Below are positions 48,918-60,178 of a stretch of 64,000 nucleotides of DNA, one piece after another. Position 1 is the first letter of the stretch. Every line of letters begins with the position of its first letter. Under the pieces are notes generated by a model. That model was not told the origin of the DNA. It ran no database searches and saw only the letters and a list, made by a program, of their open reading frames with translations. Source of the stretch: Chelonobacter oris (lineage in GTDB: Bacteria; Pseudomonadota; Gammaproteobacteria; Enterobacterales; Pasteurellaceae); the NCBI RefSeq assembly GCF_000772535.1, contig NZ_JSUM01000003.1:248001-312000 (forward strand), given 5' to 3'. The position numbers were made by a program, and so were the translations under genes.

Positions 48918-50366
48918 ATGAAATTTATTATTAAACTCTTTCCTGAAATCATGATTAAAAGCGATTCGGTTCGTAAACGCTTTATTAAAATCCTGACCGG
49001 CAATATCCGTAACGTTTTGGCGAAACATGACGACAGCATCGCTGTGGTGCGCCATTGGGATTACATTGAAGTTCGCAGCAAGGATCAGACAAAACGTGAA
49101 TTAATTCTCGGCTATTTGCAACAGACGCCGGGCATTCACCATATTTTAGACGTGGAGGATACGCCGTTTACTTCGCTGCACGATATTTTCGAGCAAACGT
49201 TACAAGCGAAACGGACTGAGCTGGAAAACCGCACTTTTTGTGTTCGGGTGCGGCGTAAAGGCAAACATGAATTCAGTTCGCTCGATGTCGAGCGTTATGT
49301 CGGCGGCGGGCTGAACCAGCAAATTGAAACGGCAAAGGTGAAACTCAATAAGCCCGATGTGACGGTGCGGATCGATATCGAAGACGATCACATGATGTTG
49401 ATTAAGCAGCGTCATGCCGGTTTAGGCGGCTATCCGATCGGTACGCAGGAAGATGTGCTGTCGCTGATTTCCGGCGGTTTTGATTCCGGTGTGTCCAGTT
49501 ATATGTTGATTCGCCGCGGCTCCAGAGTACATTACTGTTTCTTCAATTTGGGCGGCGCAGCGCACGAAATCGGGGTGAAGCAGATGGCTTACCATATCTG
49601 GCAGCGTTACAGCTCATCACATAAAGTGCGGTTTGTCGCAATTAATTTTGAACAGGTGGTGGCTGAAATTCTGGAAAAAGTCGATAACGGACAAATGGGC
49701 GTGGTGTTGAAGCGGATGATGGTGCGCGCCGCTTCCAAAGTCGCCGAACGTTTCGGTATTCAGGCGATCGTTACCGGCGAAGCGTTGGGGCAGGTGTCCA
49801 GCCAGACGCTCACCAATTTGCGCTTGATTGATCAAGCGGCGGACGTGCTGGTTTTACGCCCGCTGATTACCCATGACAAAGAACAGATTATTGAATCGGC
49901 TAAACAAATCGGCACCGATGATATTGCTAAATCAATGCCGGAATTTTGTGGTGTGATCTCTAAAAATCCGACGGTGAAAGCGATTAAAGAGAAGATCGAG
50001 CAGGAGGAGGCGAATTTTGATTTTGCCGTGCTGGAAAGTGCGGTCGGCAATGCGCAATATTTGGATATCCGTCAAATCGGGCAACAAACAGAACAGCAAG
50101 TCAGCGAGGTTGAAACCGCTTCGGTTATCGGCGAAAACGAACTGGTGATTGACGTGCGCAGCCCTGAGGAAACGGAAGCCGCTCCGTTGCGCATTGAAGG
50201 GCAAGGCGTATTGCAAATTCCGTTTTATAAATTGGCGACGGCATTTGCCGAACTGGACAGCAGCAAAACCTATCTGCTTTATTGTGAACGCGGGGTGATG
50301 AGCAAACTGCAAGCCTTGTATTTACAGCAGCAGGGATATGGCAATGTGAAAGTGTTGAAACGGTAA
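48918..50366 (+). CDS. thiI: tRNA 4-thiouridine sulfurtransferase ThiI
   Basis: A 482-residue enzyme that makes 4-thiouridine at tRNA position 8 and supplies sulfur for the thiazole of thiamine. Domains in order: ferredoxin-like/THUMP (about 1-165), adenylating PP-loop SGGFDS (185-190), Cys344, and a C-terminal rhodanese domain with active-site Cys456 in LLYCERG. Length and both cysteines equal E. coli ThiI, which supports ATG 48918 over a longer frame. Ribosome site is weak. Confidence 0.96.
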   Translation: MKFIIKLFPEIMIKSDSVRKRFIKILTGNIRNVLAKHDDSIAVVRHWDYIEVRSKDQTKRELILGYLQQTPGIHHILDVEDTPFTSLHDIFEQTLQAKRTELENRTFCVRVRRKGKHEFSSLDVERYVGGGLNQQIETAKVKLNKPDVTVRIDIEDDHMMLIKQRHAGLGGYPIGTQEDVLSLISGGFDSGVSSYMLIRRGSRVHYCFFNLGGAAHEIGVKQMAYHIWQRYSSSHKVRFVAINFEQVVAEILEKVDNGQMGVVLKRMMVRAASKVAERFGIQAIVTGEALGQVSSQTLTNLRLIDQAADVLVLRPLITHDKEQIIESAKQIGTDDIAKSMPEFCGVISKNPTVKAIKEKIEQEEANFDFAVLESAVGNAQYLDIRQIGQQTEQQVSEVETASVIGENELVIDVRSPEETEAAPLRIEGQGVLQIPFYKLATAFAELDSSKTYLLYCERGVMSKLQALYLQQQGYGNVKVLKR

Positions 50367-50375
50367 TGCTGATGG

Positions 50376-50404
50376 CGCAGTGCGGTGTGTTTTGCCGCAC
50401 TGCG
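50376..50404. terminator. Terminator built from USS-like arms after thiI
   Basis: CGCAGTGCGG (50376-50385) pairs perfectly with CCGCACTGCG (50395-50404) around a nine-base loop; ATTTTCGATT follows. The arms are near-USS (one base off AAGTGCGG). It lies between convergent thiI and the IclR-type gene. Confidence 0.8.
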
Positions 50405-50427
50405 ATTTTCGATTAAGCCTTTGAGGG

Positions 50428-51234
50428 CTAAATGGACCTGTCGGAACCTAATTCGTGCGAAATAGCGTTAGCGGCTTTTTTCAGGTGGAGAAGCAATTCG
50501 TTTTTCCCCGATTGATTCAATCTTGGGGTGGAAAGTGAGATAGAGACGGAATAAATCACTTTGCCGTTAATGTCGAAAACCGGGCAGGCAATACAACTCA
50601 CCCCCAATTCATTTTCTTCGGCATCCATCGCAAACCCCTGTTGCTTAATGGTTGCCAATTCTTGTTCCATGGCGCTCAGGGTCGTGATGGTGTTGCAAGT
50701 CAGTTTTTCAATTTTTTTTTGGTTATCACGCCAATAATGCAGCAGGTAGTCAGGTTGATCGTAAGCCATAAAGATTTTGCCCATTGCCGAACAATAAAGT
50801 TGCAAATGCTGCCCGATATAAGAGCGGGTGCGCATCATGCCGGTGGTCGGCTCCAGTTTGTAAATCATTATTGCATGTCCGTTTTCGCGAATGGAAAAGT
50901 TGATTGTTTCGCCGGTATCCAAATTGAGGGTTTCCAAAAACGGAGAGGCAATATTGATAATATTCATCGATGCCAGTGTTTTCTGCCCGATAGCCAGACA
51001 TTTGGTGGTTAAGCGATAGGTTCCCATGGTGTTGGTCGGTTTGACATAGCCGCAAGCTTGTAAACTTTGCAGCATTCGGTGAGTGGTGCTTTTATTCAGC
51101 CCTGAAATCTCCGCCAATTTTGCCAAAGGGCAGCCATTGGGAAAATTACTCAAAATTTCAATCAGCGACAGACCACGGCTCAGGCTTTGATTGCTGCCGC
51201 CTTTTTTTTCTTCTTTTTCTGTATTTTCAAGCAT
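50428..51234 (-). CDS. yiaJ: IclR-family regulator, YiaJ-like
   Basis: A 268-residue regulator with an N-terminal winged helix-turn-helix (about residues 18-80, LAEISGLNKSTTHRMLQSL) and a C-terminal effector domain (SAMGKIFMAY; VSCIACPVFDINGKVIYSVSIS). It is divergent from the yiaKLMNO genes, as YiaJ is in E. coli, where it represses that operon. AGGTCAG precedes the ATG. A palindrome of IclR-family type lies in the shared intergenic region. Control of this operon is inferred from position and family. Confidence 0.88.
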   Translation of the reverse strand: MLENTEKEEKKGGSNQSLSRGLSLIEILSNFPNGCPLAKLAEISGLNKSTTHRMLQSLQACGYVKPTNTMGTYRLTTKCLAIGQKTLASMNIINIASPFLETLNLDTGETINFSIRENGHAIMIYKLEPTTGMMRTRSYIGQHLQLYCSAMGKIFMAYDQPDYLLHYWRDNQKKIEKLTCNTITTLSAMEQELATIKQQGFAMDAEENELGVSCIACPVFDINGKVIYSVSISLSTPRLNQSGKNELLLHLKKAANAISHELGSDRSI

Positions 51235-51416
51235 ATTTCTGACCTTTTTATACTATACGGCGCTTATTATTCTCCTTTATCAGGCAACAAAGCAATGGCT
51301 TATCTTTTGAAAATGAGAGAATGATCACAATATTGGAAAATGTTTTTAACTTATTGATTATAAAGAAAATTAATTTTTAATTAAATTTGATTTATCCGAT
51401 GAAATAATTCAATATA

Positions 51417-51431
51417 TGAAATATCATTTCA
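51417..51431. promoter_or_regulatory. Candidate IclR/YiaJ operator
   Basis: TGAAAT-ATC-ATTTCA is a perfect 15-base inverted repeat in the 233-base yiaJ-yiaK gap, of the same form as IclR and KdgR operators. Further TGAAA-type half-sites lie on either side (about 51399 and 51436). It ends 37 bases before the yiaK ATG. Confidence 0.6.
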
Positions 51432-51467
51432 CAATATGAAACCAAAGTAAACAAGAGGTGAGTCAAG

Positions 51468-52947
<1,480 letters not shown>

Positions 52948-52971
52948 CCTCATCGGGTTCAGGAGAGTCAT

Positions 52972-53454
52972 ATGAATCGAATTATCTTTTATGCCGGCAA
53001 AATATTGGAAATACTGGTTGTTTCGATGTTGGCGGTCATGGCTTGCATGGTTTTTGCCAATGTGGTCTTGCGATACGCCGGCAATTCCAGCATCACCATC
53101 GCAGAAGAATTATCACGCTATCTTTTTGTTTGGGTGACATTTTTAGGCGCAATTTTAATGTTTAAAGAAAACGGTCATGTCAGCGTAACGGTGTTAGCGG
53201 ACAAGCTTTCGCCGCGTAAACGCAAAATACTATCGATTTTTACCGATGGCGTGATGTTGTATTGCTGTTATCTGATCTTTATCGGCAGCTATGCACAAAT
53301 GGAATTAAACATGAGCAATTATGCGCCGATATCCGGTATTCCGACCGGTATAAACTTTCTAGCCGGTGTCATTATGAGTGCGCTGATCGGGGTTTTATTG
53401 GTTATTCGTCTCGGCGGATCGCTGATTGACCTCAAACAAGGAGAGCTGTCATGA
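52972..53454 (+). CDS. yiaM: TRAP transporter small membrane subunit (2,3-diketo-L-gulonate)
   Basis: A 160-residue DctQ-type subunit with four membrane helices. NVVLRYAGNSSITIAEELSRYLFVWVTFLGA is the conserved family line (split here over residues 24-58). It supports the large subunit in Na+-driven uptake. CAGGAGAG precedes the ATG, and the stop overlaps yiaN (ATGA). Confidence 0.93.
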   Translation: MNRIIFYAGKILEILVVSMLAVMACMVFANVVLRYAGNSSITIAEELSRYLFVWVTFLGAILMFKENGHVSVTVLADKLSPRKRKILSIFTDGVMLYCCYLIFIGSYAQMELNMSNYAPISGIPTGINFLAGVIMSALIGVLLVIRLGGSLIDLKQGELS

Positions 53455-54731
53455 CAATTGTTATTTTTCTCGGCGTCTTACTGGGCTCTATTGCGTTAGG
53501 GATTCCGGTCGCATTTTCTCTGATTGTCTGTGCGGTCGCTTTAATGTTCCATTTGGACTTGTTTGACGCACAAATTTTGGCACAAAATTTGGTTAGCGGT
53601 GCGGACAGCTTTTCACTGTTGGCAATACCTTTCTTTATTTTGGCCGGCGAAATTATGAATGTCGGCGGATTGTCGAAACGAATCATTGATTTACCGATGA
53701 AGCTGGTCGGGCATAAGCGCGGCGGCTTGGGTTTTGTTGCGATTATTGCCGCCATGATTATGGCGAGTCTGTCGGGTTCTGCGGTGGCGGATACGGCGGC
53801 GGTGGCGGCGATGCTGATTCCGATGATGAAAACAACGGGTTATCCGGTTGAACGTTCCGCCGGTTTAATCGGCGCGGCAGGCATTATCGCACCGATTATT
53901 CCGCCGTCGATTCCGTTTATTATCTTTGGTGTTGCCAGCGGGGTTTCCATCACTAAGCTGTTTATGGCCGGTATTTTCCCCGGTATCTTGATGGGCTGCT
54001 GTTTGGCGGCGCTGTGGGCATGGCAGTCCAAACGGTTGAACTTGATGACATTCTCTAAAGCCAGTAAAGAAGAGTTGTGTATCTCTTTCAAAAATAGTGC
54101 TTGGGCGCTGCTGTTACCGGTTATTATTATCGGCGGTTTTCGCTTAGGGATTTTTACCCCGACCGAAGCCGGTGCGGTGGCGGCGTTTTATGCGCTGTTG
54201 GTTTCGATGTTTATTTATCGGGAGTTGAAAATCAGCCAATTATACGGCGTGCTGCTGGCAGCCGGAAAAACCACGGCGGTTGTGATGTTGCTGGTGGCGG
54301 CGGCACAGGTGTCGGGTTGGTTGATTACGGTAGCGGAACTGCCGCAAATGATTACCGAATTATTGGAGCCGTTGATTGATTCCCCGACCTTATTGCTGAT
54401 CGTGATTATGATCGCCGTTTTTATTATCGGTATGGTGATGGATTTGACGCCGACAGTCTTGATTTTAACGCCGGTATTGATGCCGTTGGTTGATGAAGCG
54501 GGCATTGATCCGGTTTATTTCGGGGTCTTGTTTATTCTGAATACCTCGATCGGCTTGATTACTCCGCCTATCGGCAACGTGCTGAATGTGATAACCGGTG
54601 TGTCCAAATTGCCGTTTGATCAGGCGGCAAAAGGCATCCTGCCTTACTTGCTCATGCTGTTAGCATTGTTATTTATATTTATTTTCTTTCCTGCATTGAT
54701 TTTAACCCCGTTAAGTTGGTTACAACCTTAA
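53451..54731 (+). CDS. yiaN: TRAP transporter large membrane subunit (2,3-diketo-L-gulonate)
   Basis: A 426-residue DctM-type channel subunit with about twelve membrane helices. LLAIPFFILAGEIMN, MASLSGSAVADTAAVAAMLIP, IIAPIIPPSIPFIIFG and the C-terminal SIGLITPPIGNVLNVITG are the family hallmarks. Coupled to yiaM by a four-base overlap. With yiaM and yiaO it should import 2,3-diketo-L-gulonate, as YiaMNO does in E. coli. Confidence 0.94.
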   Translation: MTIVIFLGVLLGSIALGIPVAFSLIVCAVALMFHLDLFDAQILAQNLVSGADSFSLLAIPFFILAGEIMNVGGLSKRIIDLPMKLVGHKRGGLGFVAIIAAMIMASLSGSAVADTAAVAAMLIPMMKTTGYPVERSAGLIGAAGIIAPIIPPSIPFIIFGVASGVSITKLFMAGIFPGILMGCCLAALWAWQSKRLNLMTFSKASKEELCISFKNSAWALLLPVIIIGGFRLGIFTPTEAGAVAAFYALLVSMFIYRELKISQLYGVLLAAGKTTAVVMLLVAAAQVSGWLITVAELPQMITELLEPLIDSPTLLLIVIMIAVFIIGMVMDLTPTVLILTPVLMPLVDEAGIDPVYFGVLFILNTSIGLITPPIGNVLNVITGVSKLPFDQAAKGILPYLLMLLALLFIFIFFPALILTPLSWLQP

Positions 54732-54758
54732 CGCTCACTCTACTTTTAGGAGAACGAT

Positions 54759-55736
54759 ATGAAAAAATTAGCCGCATTATTAACCGGTTTGACTCTGGTT
54801 GCCGCAACAGTCACCGCACAAGCCGCTACAAGCCTGCGATTTGGCTATGAAGCGCCTCGCAGCGACACACAGCACATTGCCGCCAAAAAATTTGATGAGT
54901 TACTCAAAGAGAAAACGAAGGGCGAATTAAAATTGTCGCTTTTCCCTGACAGTACATTAGGCAACGCACAAACGATGATAAGTGCGGTGCGTGGCGGAAC
55001 CATTGATATCGAAATGTCGGGTTCGCCGAATTTCAGCGGGTTGGTCTCGAATTTGAATGTCATCGACATTCCGTTTATTTTTCGTGATAAAGCACACGCC
55101 TATCGTGTTCTGGACGGCGAAATCGGACAAGGCTTGATGAAAGAGTTGGAAGACAAAAATCTGAAAGGTTTGGCTTTCTGGGAAGTGGGATTCCGTTCCA
55201 TCACCAACTCCAAACATGCCGTGAACGGGCCTGACGACGTGAAAGGTTTGAAAATCCGCACCAATCAGAACCCGATGTATGTCGAAGCCTTTAAATTGTT
55301 GGGGGCTAATCCGGTTCCGATGCCGCTGTCTGAACTTTATACCGCACTTGAAACCCGTGCCGTTGATGCTCAGGAACACCCGATTGGGATCGTCTGGTCA
55401 ACAAAATTATATGAAGTGCAAAAACATTTGAGTTTGACCAATCACGGTTATACGCCGTTATTGGTGGTGATGAACAAACAAAAATTTGACGCTTTTTCAC
55501 CGGAAGTACAGCAAGCCATTTTAGCGGCGGCAAAAGAGGCCGGCGCTTATCAGCGTGAATTGAATGAAGCCAATGAAAAAGAGATCTTGGAAAAATTCAA
55601 AAAAGCCGGCATCGAAATCGTTGAACAAGTGGACACCAAGCCGTTCCGTGATATTGTCGAGCAGCCTGTCCGTCAATATTTCATTGAACGCAACGGCGAT
55701 ACATTAATCAAACAAGTTGATGCGTTAGCAGAATAA
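54759..55736 (+). CDS. yiaO: TRAP transporter periplasmic binding protein (2,3-diketo-L-gulonate)
   Basis: A 325-residue DctP-type solute-binding protein. A signal peptide (MKKLAALLTGLTLVAATVTAQA) is cut after about residue 22. VGFRSITNSKH and LKIRTNQNPMYVEAFKLLGANPVPM contain the Arg that binds the substrate carboxylate, and the TALETRAVDAQEHPI line is also typical. Closest in context and sequence pattern to YiaO. AGGAGA precedes the ATG. A 13-bp hairpin follows the stop and may protect its mRNA. Confidence 0.94.
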   Translation: MKKLAALLTGLTLVAATVTAQAATSLRFGYEAPRSDTQHIAAKKFDELLKEKTKGELKLSLFPDSTLGNAQTMISAVRGGTIDIEMSGSPNFSGLVSNLNVIDIPFIFRDKAHAYRVLDGEIGQGLMKELEDKNLKGLAFWEVGFRSITNSKHAVNGPDDVKGLKIRTNQNPMYVEAFKLLGANPVPMPLSELYTALETRAVDAQEHPIGIVWSTKLYEVQKHLSLTNHGYTPLLVVMNKQKFDAFSPEVQQAILAAAKEAGAYQRELNEANEKEILEKFKKAGIEIVEQVDTKPFRDIVEQPVRQYFIERNGDTLIKQVDALAE

Positions 55737-55747
55737 TTAATCTATTC

Positions 55748-55776
55748 GGCAGCTTATACCATCGGTATAAGCTGCC
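55748..55776 (+). terminator. Strong hairpin after yiaO
   Basis: GGCAGCTTATACC (55748-55760) pairs perfectly with GGTATAAGCTGCC (55764-55776) around ATC; ATTTCGG follows, so the T-run is poor. It may act as a partial terminator or as a 3' stabiliser dividing the transport genes from lyxK-sgbU-sgbE. Confidence 0.65.
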
Positions 55777-55797
55777 ATTTCGGCTTAAGATAATGGA

Positions 55798-55835
55798 TGA
55801 TTGTATCAATTATCGATAGAGTGTCGATACAATCA
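55798..55835. promoter_or_regulatory. Ten-base inverted repeat upstream of lyxK
   Basis: TGATTGTATC (55798-55807) and GATACAATCA (55826-55835) are perfect inverted copies 18 bases apart, and the spacer holds a smaller ATCGAT/GTCGAT near-symmetry. It ends 28 bases before the lyxK ATG. It could be a regulator operator or a second hairpin; I know no matching consensus. Confidence 0.5.
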
Positions 55836-55863
55836 TGTATTGATCATTGTGTAAGGGGAAGAT

Positions 55864-57348
55864 ATGGATTTGTGGTTGGGGGTTGACTGCGGCGGTACGT
55901 TTATCAAAGCCGGTATTTACGACAGTCAGGGCAAGGAATATGGCAATTGCCGCCGTAACTTGCCGGTTATCAGCACACAGCCGGGGCGGGCGGAAAGGGA
56001 TTTAACGGTTTTATGGCACGCCTGTGCGGAGGTTATTGCCGGCGCAATAAAATCCTCTACGGTATCCGCCGGCGATATTAAAGGCGTCGGTATTTCTGCC
56101 CAAGGAAAAGGGTTGTTTTTATTGGACAAAAACAAAAAGCCGTTGGGTAACGGTATTTTGTCATCGGATCAACGGGCGTTGGAGATTGTAAAGCAGTGGC
56201 AACAGCAGCAGATTCCGCAACAACTTTACCCGTTGACCCGACAAACATTGTGGACCGGTCATCCGGTTTCGATCCTGCGTTGGCTAAAAGCGCACGAGCC
56301 GCAACGTTATGCCCAAATCGGTTCCGTGTTAATGTCGCACGATTATTTACGCTATTGTTTGACCGGCCGGATTGCCTGCGAAGAGACCAATATTTCCGAA
56401 TCCAATTTGTATAATATGCAAACGGGGCAATACGATCGTGAATTGGCAAAACTGTTGGATATTGAGGAAATATTTACCGCACTTCCGCCGGTGATCGGAT
56501 CGTCGCAGATTGCCGGTTATATTACGCCGGAGGCCGCCGAACTGACCGGCTTAAAAGAAGGAACTGCGGTTGTCGGGGGATTGTTCGATGTCGTTTCCAC
56601 CGCACTTTGTGCCGGATTGGATGATGAAACAAAACTTAATGCGGTGATGGGAACTTGGTCGGTTGTCAGCGGCATAACCGCTCATATTGATGACAGCCAG
56701 AACTTGCCGTTTGTTTATGGACGCCATGCACAGCAGGGCGAGTTTATCGTCCATGAAGCCAGTCCGACCTCTGCCGCTAATCTGGAATGGTTTGTGCAGC
56801 AGTGGGGGATAAACGATTACAATGCGATCAACGACTTGGTCGCTTCGTTACCGAAAGCGGAAAGCAGTGTGCTGTTTATTCCGTTTTTATACGGCTCGAA
56901 TGCCGGACTTGGTATGCAGGCCGGATTTTACGGTTTGCAATCATTGCACGGCAAAGCACATTTATTACAAGCGATCTATGAAGGCGTGATCTTCAGCTTG
57001 ATGTCCCATGTGGATCGTATGTTGCAGCGTTTTCCGAATACAACGTTATTACGCGTTACCGGCGGCCCGGCGAAATCGGCGGTTTGGCTACAGATATTGG
57101 CGGATTTGAGCGGATTGGCGGTTGAAGTTCCTCAAATCGAGGAAACCGGTTGTTTAGGGGCGGCGTTGATGGCAATGACGGGGTTGAAGGTGTTTGACGA
57201 CAGCAAACAGGCGCAGCAGATCGTTGCCGCAGGCGTTATTCGCATTGAGCCGGATTCGGCGGCTTATGACAAATATCAAGCCAAATATAAAAAATATAAA
57301 TTATTGCTTGAAAGTTTAAGCCATTTCAACAATCATTGTAATGATTAA
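55864..57348 (+). CDS. lyxK: L-xylulose / 3-keto-L-gulonate kinase
   Basis: A 494-residue FGGY-family carbohydrate kinase. The N-terminal GVDCGGTFIKAGIYD binds phosphate, KGVGISAQGKGLFLLD and LSSDQRA follow, and RVTGGPAKSAVWLQILADL is the C-terminal FGGY signature region. In the yia operon this enzyme (YiaP) phosphorylates 3-keto-L-gulonate, the product of YiaK, and can act on L-xylulose. GGGGAAG precedes the ATG. In E. coli the next gene is sgbH, which is absent here; sgbU follows after 42 bases. Confidence 0.92.
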   Translation: MDLWLGVDCGGTFIKAGIYDSQGKEYGNCRRNLPVISTQPGRAERDLTVLWHACAEVIAGAIKSSTVSAGDIKGVGISAQGKGLFLLDKNKKPLGNGILSSDQRALEIVKQWQQQQIPQQLYPLTRQTLWTGHPVSILRWLKAHEPQRYAQIGSVLMSHDYLRYCLTGRIACEETNISESNLYNMQTGQYDRELAKLLDIEEIFTALPPVIGSSQIAGYITPEAAELTGLKEGTAVVGGLFDVVSTALCAGLDDETKLNAVMGTWSVVSGITAHIDDSQNLPFVYGRHAQQGEFIVHEASPTSAANLEWFVQQWGINDYNAINDLVASLPKAESSVLFIPFLYGSNAGLGMQAGFYGLQSLHGKAHLLQAIYEGVIFSLMSHVDRMLQRFPNTTLLRVTGGPAKSAVWLQILADLSGLAVEVPQIEETGCLGAALMAMTGLKVFDDSKQAQQIVAAGVIRIEPDSAAYDKYQAKYKKYKLLLESLSHFNNHCND

Positions 57349-57390
57349 TTGTGATTCAAATTGATTTATTCTGAGTTTTTGAGGTGATGA

Positions 57391-58251
57391 ATGAGAAAAC
57401 ATAAACTGGGTATCTATGAAAAAGCGTTACCTAAGCAGTTAAGTTGGCATGAGCGTTTGTCGATTGCAAAAGCCTGCGGCTTTGATTTCGTGGAAATTTC
57501 CATTGATGAAACCGATGAGCGTTTGGCTCGGCTGGACTGGACGAAAGAAGAGCGGTTAGCGATCGTCAATGCGGTGCTGGATACGGGAATTACGATTCCG
57601 TCGATGTGCCTCTCCGGCCATCGCCGCTTTCCGTTTGGCAGCCATGATGAGAAAGTGCGGTCGGAGGCTTATACCATAATGGAAAAAGCCATTCGGCTTG
57701 CCGCGGATATCGGCATTCGCACCATTCAATTGGCCGGTTATGACGTTTATTATGAACAACAAGATGAGGGCACGCTCAAACGTTTCACGGAAGGAATGCA
57801 GTGGGCGGTTGAAAAAGCGGCGAGCGCACAAGTGATGTTGGCGGTTGAAATCATGGATACACCGTTTATGAATTCGATTACCAAATGGAAACAGTGGGAT
57901 AACTTACTGTCGTCACCTTGGTTCACGGTTTATCCCGATGTCGGCAATTTATCCGCTTGGGGAAATGATGTAGTCAAGGAATTGGAACTGGGGATAGATC
58001 GCATTGCCGCAATTCATCTAAAAGATACCTATGCGGTGACGGAAAGTTGCAAAGGGCAGTTCCGTGACGTGCCGTTCGGTGAAGGTTGTGTCGATTTTGT
58101 GCAGGTATTTGACACCTTGCAAAAGTTGAATTATCGCGGCGCATTTTTAATTGAAATGTGGACGGAGAAGTCAGACGAGCCGATTATGGAGATTATCAAT
58201 GCCCGCCGTTGGATTGAAAACAAAATGAAAGAAGGAAATTTTGTATGTTGA
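57391..58251 (+). CDS. sgbU: L-xylulose-5-phosphate (L-ribulose-5-phosphate) 3-epimerase
   Basis: A 286-residue TIM-barrel enzyme of the UlaE/SgbU type. [18 protein letters not shown] is the family N terminus; [30 protein letters not shown] and [13 protein letters not shown] carry the metal-binding Glu/Asp/His residues. It converts L-xylulose-5-phosphate to L-ribulose-5-phosphate. It overlaps sgbE by seven bases. As the only such gene visible, it probably serves both the diketogulonate and the ascorbate routes. Confidence 0.93.
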   Translation: MRKHKLGIYEKALPKQLSWHERLSIAKACGFDFVEISIDETDERLARLDWTKEERLAIVNAVLDTGITIPSMCLSGHRRFPFGSHDEKVRSEAYTIMEKAIRLAADIGIRTIQLAGYDVYYEQQDEGTLKRFTEGMQWAVEKAASAQVMLAVEIMDTPFMNSITKWKQWDNLLSSPWFTVYPDVGNLSAWGNDVVKELELGIDRIAAIHLKDTYAVTESCKGQFRDVPFGEGCVDFVQVFDTLQKLNYRGAFLIEMWTEKSDEPIMEIINARRWIENKMKEGNFVC

Positions 58252-58940
58252 AAAAATTGAAAAAACAGGTTTTTGAAGCCAATCTCGATTTGCCTAAATA
58301 CGGCTTGGTGACGTTCACTTGGGGCAATGTCAGCGGTATTGACCGTGAAAAGGGCTTGGTGGTGATCAAACCTTCCGGTGTTGATTATGAGGTGATGACG
58401 GAAGAGGATATGGTGGTGGTGGATCTTCACAGCGGAAAAGTGGTGGAAGGCAGTAAAAAACCGTCTTCGGACACACCGACGCACTTGGAGCTATATCGTC
58501 AATTTCCTGAAATCGGCGGGATCGTGCACACCCATTCCCGTCATGCCACGACTTGGGCGCAGGCAGGCAGAGATTTGACCGCACTTGGCACTACACATGC
58601 CGATTATTTTTACGGTGCGATTCCTTGTACTCGTTTAATGACGGATGCTGAAATTCAGGGCGAATATGAATTGGAAACCGGCAAAGTGATTGTCGAAACC
58701 TTTGTAAAACGCGGGATTCAGGCAAAAGATGTTCCGGCGGTACTGGTCAATTCGCATGGACCGTTTGCTTGGGGAACCGATCCGCATAATGCGGTGCATA
58801 ATGCGGTGGTGTTGGAAGAAATTGCATATATGAATCTGTTCAGCCATCAACTGAATCCGAACATTCAAGCCATGCAGCAAACGTTGTTAGATAAACATTA
58901 CCTGCGTAAACATGGTAAAAACGCCTATTACGGGCAATAA
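58245..58940 (+). CDS. sgbE: L-ribulose-5-phosphate 4-epimerase (SgbE/UlaF/AraD family)
   Basis: A 231-residue class II aldolase-type epimerase giving D-xylulose-5-phosphate. [11 protein letters not shown] and KPSGVDYE bind substrate phosphate; [12 protein letters not shown] holds the zinc histidines and [10 protein letters not shown] the third one. AraD, UlaF and SgbE are too similar to separate by eye; the name is chosen from the yia context. AGAAGG precedes the ATG. It ends the plus-strand cluster at a terminator. Confidence 0.93.
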   Translation: MLKKLKKQVFEANLDLPKYGLVTFTWGNVSGIDREKGLVVIKPSGVDYEVMTEEDMVVVDLHSGKVVEGSKKPSSDTPTHLELYRQFPEIGGIVHTHSRHATTWAQAGRDLTALGTTHADYFYGAIPCTRLMTDAEIQGEYELETGKVIVETFVKRGIQAKDVPAVLVNSHGPFAWGTDPHNAVHNAVVLEEIAYMNLFSHQLNPNIQAMQQTLLDKHYLRKHGKNAYYGQ

Positions 58941-58965
58941 TTCGTGCAAAGTGCGGTATGTTTGA

Positions 58966-58990
58966 AATCCGGCGTGATGCCGGATTTTTT
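58966..58990 (+). terminator. Terminator after sgbE
   Basis: AATCCGGC (58966-58973) pairs with GCCGGATT (58979-58986) around GTGAT, followed by TTTT. A USS lies just upstream (58949). Confidence 0.92.
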
Positions 58991-59014
58991 CTGTCGGAAG
59001 ATTGGAAAAAAATA

Positions 59015-59034
59015 ATGCCGGGAATGCCCGGCAT
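59015..59034 (-). terminator. Terminator after ulaG
   Basis: ATGCCGGG (59015-59022) pairs with CCCGGCAT (59027-59034) around AATG. Read on the minus strand it is followed by TATTTTTTT. It lies 11 bases after the ulaG stop. Confidence 0.9.
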
Positions 59035-59045
59035 ATTGTTGATGA

Positions 59046-60113
59046 TTAGAGGAAAGAGCGGTACGGCAATTCCGGTTCATCAATGAAAATATCGTCAAAA
59101 CCGCGCCAATGTTGGAAATACATTTTGGCTTTGTCGGTCGGGAAGGTGTATTTGCCGCCGACTTGCCAGAAAAAGGGTGCAAATTGGTAGCCTAAACGAT
59201 TCTTTTTCATTTTCCATAACACTTCAATTTCACGCGGATCGCTTTGGAAATTTGACCAAATATCATGGTGAATCGGGATTACCACTTGCGTATTTAAGCA
59301 TTCTGCGGCACGCAGTATATCGGACGAGGTCATTTTATCGGTAACGCCGCGCGGATTTTCGCCATAGGACATCAAGGCGACATCAATTTTGTAGTCGTTG
59401 CCGTGTTTAGCGTAGTAATTGGAATAATGGGAATCGCCGGAATGGTAGAGATTGCCGCCGTCGGTTTCAAACAGGTAATTCACCGCACGTTCGTCCATGC
59501 TGTCGAGAATACTTTTATCTTTGGAGGAAACGCCTTGCGGCAGGGTGACAAGTGCGGTGCGGTCGAATGCGTCCAGTACCCGCACTTTCACATCACCGAT
59601 TTCAATCACATCGCCGACTTTTGCCGTAATGCAACGTTCGGCTGGCACGCCCCATTTCGTCCATAAATCGACACAGGCTTTAGGGCCGATAAATTTGACG
59701 CTATCGCTGCAATTTTGCAGAACCGCCGCTGCCACATTCGGATCGATGTGATCGGCATGATCGTGCGTGGCCATAACGGCATCGATTTCTTTAATCGCAA
59801 ACGGATCCAACACGAATACCGATGTTCTCAGGTTAGGCTGTAAATTGCGAACGCCGCCCATTCTCATCATTTGGTGCTGCTTGTTCATCAGGGGGTTTTT
59901 GCCGCTTCGTTTACCGGTGCCGCACCAGAAATCCACTGAAATATTGGTATTGCCGGCGGTTTTCAGCCAGATTCCGGTACACCCCAGCCACCACATAGCG
60001 AACGTGCCTTTTTGCACGTGTTCTTTTTCGATTTGCTCATTAAGCCATGTTCCCCATTCAGGGAATGTGCTTAATATCCATGATTCGCGAGTGATTTCAT
60101 TAACTTTACTCAT
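59046..60113 (-). CDS. ulaG: L-ascorbate-6-phosphate lactonase
   Basis: A 355-residue metallo-beta-lactamase-fold enzyme that opens L-ascorbate-6-phosphate to 3-keto-L-gulonate-6-phosphate. The metal motif is HDHADH (residues 117-122). The start [20 protein letters not shown] is nearly the E. coli UlaG N terminus and has AAGGT upstream, so I set it at 60113, not at the longer frame. It follows ulaR by 65 bases. In E. coli ulaG is transcribed divergently from ulaABCDEF, as here. Confidence 0.96.
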   Translation of the reverse strand: MSKVNEITRESWILSTFPEWGTWLNEQIEKEHVQKGTFAMWWLGCTGIWLKTAGNTNISVDFWCGTGKRSGKNPLMNKQHQMMRMGGVRNLQPNLRTSVFVLDPFAIKEIDAVMATHDHADHIDPNVAAAVLQNCSDSVKFIGPKACVDLWTKWGVPAERCITAKVGDVIEIGDVKVRVLDAFDRTALVTLPQGVSSKDKSILDSMDERAVNYLFETDGGNLYHSGDSHYSNYYAKHGNDYKIDVALMSYGENPRGVTDKMTSSDILRAAECLNTQVVIPIHHDIWSNFQSDPREIEVLWKMKKNRLGYQFAPFFWQVGGKYTFPTDKAKMYFQHWRGFDDIFIDEPELPYRSFL

Positions 60114-60178
60114 AATAGTTACCTTTTTTAGATTAACGAACAATGTGTTACGACTCGCTATCACTGCAAATTGACTGA

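Noticed and set aside
57349-57390. Remnant of sgbH between lyxK and sgbU
   Set aside because: The 42-base gap shows only an AT-rich spacer and the sgbU ribosome site; nothing resembling the decarboxylase remains.
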